Below, piece after piece: positions 58,039 through 64,000 of a DNA stretch of 64,000 nucleotides. The notes under the pieces were generated by a model, which had not been told where the DNA came from, searched no databases, and worked only from the letters and a program-made list of their open reading frames with translations. Positions within the stretch are counted from its first letter, which is position 1; every line of letters begins with the position of its first letter. The stretch is from Streptomyces sp. ICBB 8177 (GTDB lineage Bacteria > Actinomycetota > Actinomycetes > Streptomycetales > Streptomycetaceae): NCBI RefSeq assembly GCF_003144095.1, contig NZ_NSKH01000023.1, positions 606,964 to 670,963 of the forward strand, read 5' to 3'. The position numbers and the translations under genes were made by a program.

Positions 58039-58712
58039 GCCGTACCGCCCTCGGCCGCCTCGGCCAGCGCGGTGACCAGCAGCGCCGACGAGGTCGCCCC
58101 CGGATCCTGGTGACCGACGCTGCGTTCGCCGAGGTAGCTGGCGCGGCCCTTGCGCGCGAGCATCGGTACCGTCGCCTCGGCCCCCTCGTCGGCCGCGATC
58201 CTGGCCGCCCCCAGCGCCGCCACCAGCCCGGCACCGGAGTCCAGCGAGAACCCCATGGCGTCGACCGCAGGGAAGAGCGCGTCCAGCATCGTCTTGTCGC
58301 CCGCCGACGCACCGCCCAGCCGCGCGACACCCTCCAGGCCGGCACGCAGCGCGGCGCACAACTCCTCCGGCGTCGCGGTCTCCGCGTCGCCCAGCTGCTT
58401 GCCCGCCCCGCGCAGCAGCGTCCCGTACAGCGGCCCCGACGCGCCGCCGACCGAACCGATCAACTGGCGGCCGACCAGCGCCAGGACCCGGCCGGGGGTG
58501 CCGGGCGGGTCCTTCTCCACGGCGGCCGACGCGGCGTTGAAGCCGCGCCGCAGGTTCGTGCCGTGGTCGGCGTCACCGATCGCGGAGTCCAGCTCGGTGA
58601 GCCGGTCCGCCTCACGCTCGACGGCCGCGGTGGCCAGGGCGAGCCAGCGGCGGGCGTACGCGGCGTCGACCACCGGATCGGTAGCGCCGGACGCGGGTGC
58701 GGATGCGTTCAT
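58035..58712 (-). CDS. dhaL: Dihydroxyacetone kinase ADP-binding subunit DhaL
   Basis: DhaL holds ADP and transfers the phosphate to dihydroxyacetone bound by DhaK. The 225-aa protein shows LTELDSAIGDADHGTNLRRG (metal Asp residues), IGSVGGASGPLYGTLLRGAG, ASAGDKTMLDALFPAVDAMG and RKGRASYLGERSVGHQDPGA, all hallmarks of the family. It lies between dhaK and dhaM; dhaM overlaps its end by 4 bp. AGGA stands about 11 bases before the ATG. The intact trio implies PTS-type, not ATP-type, DHA phosphorylation. Confidence 0.94.
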   Translation of the reverse strand: MNASAPASGATDPVVDAAYARRWLALATAAVEREADRLTELDSAIGDADHGTNLRRGFNAASAAVEKDPPGTPGRVLALVGRQLIGSVGGASGPLYGTLLRGAGKQLGDAETATPEELCAALRAGLEGVARLGGASAGDKTMLDALFPAVDAMGFSLDSGAGLVAALGAARIAADEGAEATVPMLARKGRASYLGERSVGHQDPGATSSALLVTALAEAAEGGTA

Positions 58713-58809
58713 GGGGGTGGCGTTCCTCCTCGTACGACGAACAACGATGAATCACGACGAATGCGGCAACTCGGGTCACACCGGACGGCTGCCGGTCGGG
58801 ACGGCCGGG

Positions 58810-59802
58810 TCAGCAGCCCCAGCGCAGGCCCGGGGTGCGCACCGGCGCGTCCCACAGGCGCAGCAACTCGTCGTCCACCCGGCACAGGGTGAGCGAGCAG
58901 CCCGCCATGTCCAGCGAGGTGACGTAGTTGCCGACCAGGGTCCGCACCACCGGCACCCTCCGCTCGCCGAGCGCACGGTGCACCTCGGCGTTGAAGCCGT
59001 ACAGCTCCAGCAGCGGGGTACCGCCCATGCCGTTGACCAGCGCCAGCACCGGGCCGTCCGGGCGCAGGTCCTCCACCACCGCGTCGACGGCGGCGTCGGC
59101 GATCTCGCGGGAGGTCATCATGGCGCGCCGCTCGCGGCCCGGCTCGCCGTGGATGCCGATGCCCAGCTCCAGCTCGCCCGGGGGCAGGTCGAAGGTGGGC
59201 GTGCCCTTGGCGGGGGTGGTGCAGGCGCTGAGCGCGACGCCGAAGCTGCGGGAGTTGTCGTTCACCTGACGGGCGATCGCGGCCACCCGGTCCAGCGGGG
59301 CGCCCTCCTCGGCGGCGGCGCCGGCCAGCTTCTCCACGAACAGCGTGCCGCCGGTGCCCCGGCGGCCCGCGGTGTAGAGGCTGTCGGTGACCGCGACGTC
59401 GTCGTTGACGAGCACCGTGGTGACCTGCACGCCCTCGTCACCGGCGAGTTCGGCGGCCATCTCGAAGTTGAGCACGTCGCCCGTGTAGTTCTTGATGATG
59501 AACAGCACGCCCGCACCGCTGTCCACGGCCGCCGCGGCGCGCGCCATCTGGTCGGGCACGGGAGAGGTGAACACCTCGCCGGGACAGGCCGCGTCCAGCA
59601 TGCCGGGCCCGACGAAGCCGCCGTGCAGCGGCTCGTGGCCGCTGCCGCCGCCCGACACCAGGCCGACCTTGCCCGCGACGGGCGCGTCGCGCCGCACCAC
59701 GACCCGGTTGTCGACGTCCACGTTCAGATCGGGATGGGCGGCAGCCAGTCCGCGCAGTCCATCGGCGACCACGGTCTCCGGCACATTGATCAACATCTTC
59801 AT
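58810..59802 (-). CDS. dhaK: Dihydroxyacetone kinase substrate-binding subunit DhaK
   Basis: DhaK binds dihydroxyacetone covalently through a histidine. The 330-aa protein has KVGLVSGGGSGHEPLHGGFV, GMLDAACPGEVFTSPVPDQM, LFIIKNYTGDVLNFEMAAEL and ELGIGIHGEPGRERR (H218, the substrate-linking histidine). LALVNGMGGTPLLELYGFNA and VGNYVTSLDMAGCSLTLCRV are further family motifs. GGAGG stands 5-6 bases before the ATG at 59802. It is the first gene of dhaK-dhaL-dhaM; about 97 bp separate it from dhaL. The triose phosphate product enters glycolysis. No DhaR/DhaS regulator gene lies next to it. Confidence 0.95.
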   Translation of the reverse strand: MKMLINVPETVVADGLRGLAAAHPDLNVDVDNRVVVRRDAPVAGKVGLVSGGGSGHEPLHGGFVGPGMLDAACPGEVFTSPVPDQMARAAAAVDSGAGVLFIIKNYTGDVLNFEMAAELAGDEGVQVTTVLVNDDVAVTDSLYTAGRRGTGGTLFVEKLAGAAAEEGAPLDRVAAIARQVNDNSRSFGVALSACTTPAKGTPTFDLPPGELELGIGIHGEPGRERRAMMTSREIADAAVDAVVEDLRPDGPVLALVNGMGGTPLLELYGFNAEVHRALGERRVPVVRTLVGNYVTSLDMAGCSLTLCRVDDELLRLWDAPVRTPGLRWGC

Positions 59803-60056
59803 GTGATCCTCCACGCGGCTGTGAGGAGCGGCCATAGCCGGCTCCCCTCCAGCCTAGAGCCCCGGGCCCGGGTCGGCCCCGTCAACCAAGCTCCCGCGCA
59901 GGCCGGCGCCCCTGTGCGACCGCCCGGGCACCCAGGGTGGCTCCGGGGCCCGGCGGCGTCCCCCCTCGCGCCCGGTGGGGTATGTCCCGCAGCGGCCTCG
60001 GCAGGACCGGGGCGCGCCACTACCGTGGGGAGCGCGGCGCTTCGAGGGAGGCCCCC

Positions 60057-60932
60057 ATGCGTGACGCGGACCCCGGCCTGTTCGGACCGGACTCGGTGAC
60101 GTGGCAGCTGCACGGCGATCCCATGATGTGGGTGGCGGGGGTGCGCGCCCTGTACCTCCAGGCGCTGCACCCGCGCGCGGTCCGCGGCGTCCTGCAGAAC
60201 TCCGACTTTCGCGCCGACCCCTGGGGACGGCTGATGCGGACCGCCGACTACGTGGGCGTCATCACGTACGGCACGACGCTCCAGGCCGAGCGCGCCGCCG
60301 CCCGCATCCGGGGCGTCCACCGCAGGCTGACCGGCACCGATCCGGACACCGGCGCGCGCTTCGCGGTGGACGCGCCGGACCTGCTGCTGTGGGTGCACTG
60401 CGCGGAGATCGACTCCTACCTCGACGTCGCGCGGCGCTCAGGCTTCCCGCTCACGCCCGGCCAGGCCGACACCTACGTCGCGGAACAGCGGGAGGCGGCC
60501 CGCCTGGTGGGCCTCGACCCGGCCGACGTGCCGGGCGACACCGGGCAACTGGCCGCCTACTTCGACAAGGTGCGGTCCGAACTCGACGCGACCCGCGAGG
60601 CGTTCGAGGTCTTCGCCTTCATCCAGTCGCCGCCGGTACGGGCTCTCCTCGCCCCGGCCCGCGACGTCCTGTGGCGCCGGGCCGCCCTGCTCGCCTACGA
60701 CAGCCTGCCGCCGTTCGCCCGCGAGTTGTACGGCCGCCCCGCCCCCGCCGAGGCGGCGGTGGACCGAGCACTGCGCGCCACCGGCGCCGGACTGCGGGCG
60801 ATCCCCGCCGCGTTGCGCTGGCAACTGCCGCCCGCCCGCATCGTCAAGGCGGTCGGACGGCTGGGCCCCGGCACCCACCCCTCCGCGTACCGGCTGCGCC
60901 AGGGGCGTACGGTGACGCGGCCCGCGCCCTGA
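60057..60932 (+). CDS. Oxygenase MpaB family protein (DUF2236)
   Basis: This 291-aa protein is of the MpaB/rubber-oxygenase-like DUF2236 family. Family landmarks are DSVTWQLHGDPMMWVAGVRA, LYLQALHPRAVRGVLQNSDF, GRLMRTADYVGVITYGTT and DLLLWVHCAEIDSYLDVARR. The conserved His residues in HGDP, ALHPRA and VHCAEIDS fit a b-type haem or metal site described for relatives that cleave C-C bonds of isoprenoids. GAGGGAG precedes the ATG. It has no signal peptide. The substrate is unknown; the family is diverse, and the assignment to an oxygenase is by homology only. Confidence 0.85.
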   Translation: MRDADPGLFGPDSVTWQLHGDPMMWVAGVRALYLQALHPRAVRGVLQNSDFRADPWGRLMRTADYVGVITYGTTLQAERAAARIRGVHRRLTGTDPDTGARFAVDAPDLLLWVHCAEIDSYLDVARRSGFPLTPGQADTYVAEQREAARLVGLDPADVPGDTGQLAAYFDKVRSELDATREAFEVFAFIQSPPVRALLAPARDVLWRRAALLAYDSLPPFARELYGRPAPAEAAVDRALRATGAGLRAIPAALRWQLPPARIVKAVGRLGPGTHPSAYRLRQGRTVTRPAP

Positions 60933-61014
60933 CGCGCCGTGCCGGTCGGACGGGTGCCCGGGCCATACTGGAACGCGCGGGTGGGGACCGACCGGACGGG
61001 AGCGACGGTTCGCG

Positions 61015-62190
61015 ATGGGGGAGCACCGGCTGATCCGGGGGCGCTACCTGCTGATCGAGCGGATCGGCCGGGGCGGCATGGGCGAGGTGTGGCGCGGCCG
61101 CGACGAGGAACTGGGCCGCCGGGTGGCGGTCAAGTGCCTGCGCTCGGGCACCGGCGGCGACACGCGGCGGGCACAGGTGATGCGGGAGCGGTTCCGGCGT
61201 GAGGCCAGGGTCGCGGCGAGCCTTCAGCACCGGGGCATCACCGTGGTGCACGACTTCGGCGCCGACGACGGACTGCTCTACCTCGTCATGGAACTGCTCG
61301 ACGGCCGCAACCTCGCCCAGGTGCTGCGCGACGGCCGGCGCGCCCCGCTGCCGCTGCCCGAACTGCTGGACGTCGCCGAGCAGGTGGCGGCGGCCCTCGC
61401 GTACACCCACGCGCAAGGGGTCGTCCACCGCGACCTCAAGCCCGCCAACATCGTGCGCTCCGGCGACGGCACCGTGAAGATCTGCGACTTCGGCATCGCC
61501 CGGCTCGGCCGCGACATCGGCTTCACCTCCCAACTCACCGGCACCGGCGTGGCCATGGGCACCCCGCACTACATGTCGCCCGAGCAGATCGCGGGCACCG
61601 AGGTGGACCACCGGGGCGACCTGTACTCCTTCGGCTGCGTCCTGTACGAACTGGCCACCGGCAGGCCGCCGTTCGACTTCGACGACGCGTGGGCGGTCAT
61701 CGTGCGGCACCGGGACACCCCGCCCGAGCCCCCGCGCCTGCTGCGCCCCGACCTGCCCGACGCACTCGACCGGCTGATCCTGGACCTGCTGGCCAAGTCC
61801 CCCGACGACCGTCCGCGCGACGCGGCGGCGGTGGTCGGACGGCTGGCCCTGGCGCGGGCCGGCGCGTCCCGGCTGCCGATGTGGGCCCGGGAGATGACGG
61901 CGGGCCCCCGCGCCCGGGAACCCGGCAGCCGCAGGCGGCGGCCCGTGGGCCGTTCCACCCCGCCCGCCGGCTCGCCGCCGGTCATCCACGCGCTCGCCGA
62001 CGCGGGACGCAGACTCGGCCCCTCCCACCCGGAGACCCGCGGTCATCGCGACCGCCTGCTGGGCGAGTTGCCGCCGTTCTACGCGTACTACGTGGAGTAC
62101 GTCATGAGACACGGCACTGAGCCGCCGGCCCCCGCGTACGGGGAGCGGCGCGCGGAGCGAGTCCTCGCCCCGCGCGCCCAGGTGACGTGA
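61015..62190 (+). CDS. Soluble Ser/Thr protein kinase (Hanks type)
   Basis: This 391-aa kinase has a complete Hanks domain (about 10-275). It includes the glycine loop ERIGRGGMGEVWRGRDEELG, the catalytic Lys in VAVKCL (K40), catalytic loop VVHRDLKPANIVRS (H138-D140), CDFGIARL (158-160), and a GTPHYMSPEQIAG activation segment. A C-terminal region of about 110 residues, Arg/Pro-rich then LPPFYAYYVEYVM, has no membrane helix and no PASTA repeats. It is therefore cytosolic and not a cell-wall sensor like PknB. The ATG at 61015 has only a distant GGGAG site. Targets are unknown; the next gene downstream is an orphan DUF397. Confidence 0.93.
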   Translation: MGEHRLIRGRYLLIERIGRGGMGEVWRGRDEELGRRVAVKCLRSGTGGDTRRAQVMRERFRREARVAASLQHRGITVVHDFGADDGLLYLVMELLDGRNLAQVLRDGRRAPLPLPELLDVAEQVAAALAYTHAQGVVHRDLKPANIVRSGDGTVKICDFGIARLGRDIGFTSQLTGTGVAMGTPHYMSPEQIAGTEVDHRGDLYSFGCVLYELATGRPPFDFDDAWAVIVRHRDTPPEPPRLLRPDLPDALDRLILDLLAKSPDDRPRDAAAVVGRLALARAGASRLPMWAREMTAGPRAREPGSRRRRPVGRSTPPAGSPPVIHALADAGRRLGPSHPETRGHRDRLLGELPPFYAYYVEYVMRHGTEPPAPAYGERRAERVLAPRAQVT

Positions 62191-62538
62191 GCGGTCCTGA
62201 TCGTCACGGCGGGGGTACGAGGGGAGCCAACGCGGCGGGCGGCGCCGCGCCGGCGGCGGTCGAGCCGAGCCGTCCTGTTCCCCAACGCCCTGCCGTGAGC
62301 GTGTCCGAGATCGGATGGTGACGACCGATCCGAGCGGCTTCGGACCAGGGGTGACCAAGTGCCGCCAACGCGTGCCGGAGGTGCTCGGTCACGCTTACGG
62401 GTTGTCCCCCGCGGCCCGCGGGCCGCGGCTGATGGGGGCCGGGCGGTCGGGGCGCCGGGTGCTCCGCGCGGACGGGCTGTCGGGGGTGGTCCGGGCTCGC
62501 TAGGCTGGGCGGACGACAACGCCGGGAGGAGAGCGGAC
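62191..62538. other. Intergenic region before the DUF397 gene
   Basis: No coding region is supported in 348 bp. A TAGGCT -10 candidate (near 62502-62507) and a GGAGGAG ribosome site (62525-62531) belong to the DUF397 gene. No clear hairpin was seen after the kinase gene. Confidence 0.4.
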
Positions 62539-62778
62539 GTGGCCGAAAGCACCATCGGACAGCCCGTGGCCAACGGGAAGAAACCGCAGCTCGATCTGAC
62601 GGGAGCGGAGTGGCTGTCCAGCAGCCAGGGGACCGGCGACGTGCAGATCGCCTTCGTGGAGGGCTACATCGCGATGCGTGACGGCCGCCAGCCGGACGGC
62701 CCCGCGCTGATCTTCACCCCGGCCGAGTGGCGCGCCTTCGTCCTCGGCGCCCGCGACGGCGAGTTCGACCTCACCTGA
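62539..62778 (+). CDS. DUF397 domain protein (orphan)
   Basis: This 79-aa small protein has the DUF397 pattern LDLTGAEWLSSSQGTGDVQI, AFVEGYIAMRDGRQPDGPAL, then IFTPAEWRAFVLGARDGEFD. DUF397 proteins usually lie beside an XRE-type HTH regulator (WhiJ-like pairs) and can act as its antitoxin-like or modulatory partner. No such regulator is adjacent, so this copy is orphan. GGAGGAG stands 7 bases before the GTG at 62539. It is a short gene but the spacing, ribosome site and family match are clear. Confidence 0.85.
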   Translation: MAESTIGQPVANGKKPQLDLTGAEWLSSSQGTGDVQIAFVEGYIAMRDGRQPDGPALIFTPAEWRAFVLGARDGEFDLT

Positions 62779-62889
62779 CCCGCCCCACCTCCGGCAGCTC
62801 CCCTCCCACGGGGACGGCGAGCTGCCGGACGGACCCGGGCGACCGCATGGCCAGGACAGTTCGGCCGGGACGTGTCGCGAGTTCCCGGC

Positions 62890-63364
62890 TCATCGCTTCG
62901 CCGCCCTGCCCATCAGGTACGGGATCACCCGGTGGTGGACCGGGGCCACGGCCGCCCACACGTGGCGGGCGAAGGGGCGCTCGTAGCTGACCAGGGTCGC
63001 CCAGGTGACCGCGTCCGCGTCCACCAGTACGACGTTGCGCGCGCGGATCAGCGGTGAGGGCGCGCTGAGGGTGAACGGGTTCCTGGCCGTGACGCGCCAG
63101 CCCAGTACGTGGCCGGGCGAGCCCGAGGGGCCAAGCCGCAGGCGCAGTCCCAGTCGCCAGCCGGTCGTCATGAGCCACCGCATCACCGCGGGAGCCCTCC
63201 TCGAAGACCGCACGGGCCCACTGCTCGGCGGAGCGCGAGTCCCCGGGCGCGACCGGCACGGTGAACGCCGAACCGTACTGCGGCGGGGCACCGTCCTCCT
63301 CGGTCACGAGGGCCGTCAGGTCACGCGGAACGACCGTGCGGCGGGCGCGGGGAAGGCGGCTCAT
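62890..63364 (-). pseudogene. DUF2867-type gene broken by a one-base frameshift
   Basis: The 5' part reads in one frame from an ATG at 63364 (with GGGAGG before it): SRLPRARRTVVPRDLTALVT, then YGSAFTVPVAPGDSRSAEQW and ARAVFEE. The 3' part continues in another frame to the stop at 62890: APAVMRWLMTTGWRLGLRLR, VLGWRVTARNPFTLSAPSPL, TWATLVSYERPFARHVWAAV and HHRVIPYLMGRAAKR. Together these make a typical DUF2867 sequence. The frames join cleanly if one G is removed from the GGG run at 63195-63197. It is either a pseudogene or a sequencing error in a homopolymer. The function of the family is unknown. Confidence 0.75.
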
Positions 63365-63597
63365 GGGGCGCCTCCCGGGACAGGCCGAACGCGGAAGGTC
63401 CGCGGCGGCAACCGGCAAGCGCCGAGGCCGAGTTCGGGCCGGCCCGCGACGCAGGTTCACGTGTCACCTCTATGATCGCCGCACGAGAGCGCCTGTCGTT
63501 CCGGGCGGGCGGCGGACTGCGGCAAGGCCGCCACCGCGGCGTCGTGACCGTTCGGACCCGGGCCGCGGCCGGGCGCGGGGGACCGTACGATATGCGC

Positions 63598-64000
63598 ATG
63601 TCCTTCCTCCGCCGCCGCAGCGCAGCCACGCCGACCGGTCCGGACTTCGACGTCCTGGCCATGGATCCGGGCGACTGGCCGGGGAACCTGGGCGCCGGAC
63701 TGATCCCCGGTCCCGACGGCAGCTGCCAGGGCATCTTCCTGCGCTACGACCTGTTCGGCGGCCGTGGCCCCGCGATGCTGATCGGCAACCTCCCCGAGGG
63801 CTCGCCGGCCCGCGAACCGGGCGAGGGCGAGGTGCCGTTCGAGGTGGCGCAGCTGCTGCTGGCCCTCGGCAACGACGAGCCGGTGCACGAGGTGGAGCGC
63901 GAGGACATCCCGGTCATGCACGGCGACGGCCTGCTGATCGTCCGCCGCATCAAGGTCAGCGAGGGCCGCGTCGCCTGCGCCCAGTTCGACCGCGACGACG
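63598..64000 (+). CDS. Conserved hypothetical protein, 3' end outside the window
   Basis: At least 134 residues are visible before the window ends. The sequence begins MSFLRRRSAATPTGPDFDVL and contains PGDWPGNLGAGLIPGPDGSC, GIFLRYDLFGGRGPAMLIGN, LPEGSPAREPGEGEVPFEVA and DGLLIVRRIKVSEGRVACAQ. It resembles a protein conserved among streptomycetes with no assigned function. It has no signal peptide or membrane segment. TACGAT (63586-63591) ends 6 bases before the ATG with no ribosome site, so it is leaderless. No catalytic motif is visible. Confidence 0.75.
   Translation, partial: MSFLRRRSAATPTGPDFDVLAMDPGDWPGNLGAGLIPGPDGSCQGIFLRYDLFGGRGPAMLIGNLPEGSPAREPGEGEVPFEVAQLLLALGNDEPVHEVEREDIPVMHGDGLLIVRRIKVSEGRVACAQFDRDD

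Noticed and set aside
62315-62503. A 62-codon open frame before the DUF397 gene
   Set aside because: No ribosome site, no hydrophobic or domain pattern, and composition typical of non-coding GC-rich DNA.

Overview
The window is a chromosomal stretch of a high-GC actinomycete, most likely Streptomyces or a close relative in the Streptomycetaceae. The support is the very GC-rich sequence, heavy GTG start usage, AGGAGG-type ribosome sites mixed with many leaderless starts, a mycothiol-dependent formaldehyde dehydrogenase, and many families typical of streptomycetes (DUF5134 with M56 peptidase, DUF6421, DUF6643, DUF6986, Rv1733c, SHOCT, DUF397, RsbW-like ATPases, ROK regulators). No rRNA, tRNA, transposase, prophage or CRISPR array was seen. 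Gene density is high, with about 60 genes on both strands, and nothing marks a recent island.

Layout. 1-1.4 kb: the end of a sulfonate-type ABC transporter operon (minus strand), preceded by a 27-codon leaderless leader peptide of the actinobacterial cysteine type. 1.4-9.5 kb: Lrp regulator, FUSC membrane protein, lactonase, degenerate CbiX-like protein, GlcNAc-kinase-like ATPase, DUF2510/scramblase-like protein, uracil-DNA glycosylase and a TetR repressor. 9.5-13.2 kb: a 507-bp gap with a 28-bp tandem repeat, a secreted M15-like lipoprotein, and a mycothiol detoxification pair (mscR plus MBL hydrolase). 13.2-20.7 kb: HAD, M56/DUF5134, a divergent EamA exporter/MocR regulator pair whose start codons share one CATG, VOC, CBS, GNAT and GDPD. 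20.8-25.7 kb: a DUF6421-SDR-threonine aldolase operon, a PlsC acyltransferase and a thioredoxin-like protein. 25.8-29.9 kb: flavin reductase, etfBA, and a DUF6986 CitE-like protein behind a promoter with a perfect operator palindrome.

29.9-36.5 kb: a LacI repressor divergent from a ROK sugar kinase, with paired operators and a 14-bp repeat array between them; a TmrB-like/Nudix fusion; an M20 dipeptidase; a geranylgeranyl-reductase-family flavoprotein. 36.5-42.4 kb: a TetR/deazaflavin-reductase divergent pair with two identical palindromes, a two-component system whose kinase has a hexapeptide-repeat tail, a ROK repressor and a SHOCT protein. 42.6-51.7 kb: RsbW-like ATPase, a Cds1-like PLP enzyme, SRPBCC, a DeoR regulator, a large beta-helix/AAA ATPase fusion, Rv1733c-like, MOSC and DUF6643 proteins. 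52-64 kb: double-TerD protein, HpnB-like glycosyltransferase, Asp/Glu racemase, PH-like protein, Nudix, 3-hydroxybutyrate-dehydrogenase-like SDR, the dhaKLM operon, an MpaB-family protein, a soluble Ser/Thr kinase, an orphan DUF397, a frameshifted DUF2867 gene and a partial conserved gene.

Themes. Sulfur and redox functions recur (leader peptide with ssu-type transporter, mscR, Cds1-like enzyme, thioredoxin). Small sugar and triose phosphorylation systems are spread through the window (BadF kinase, ROK kinase, DhaKLM) with their LacI, ROK and DeoR regulators. Several intergenic palindromes are clear enough to be proposed as operators, and strong hairpins separate most convergent pairs. The best candidates for new biology are the leaderless cysteine leader with its pyrimidine tract, the TmrB-Nudix fusion, the beta-helix/AAA fusion, the DUF6421 operon, and the shared-CATG divergent start.
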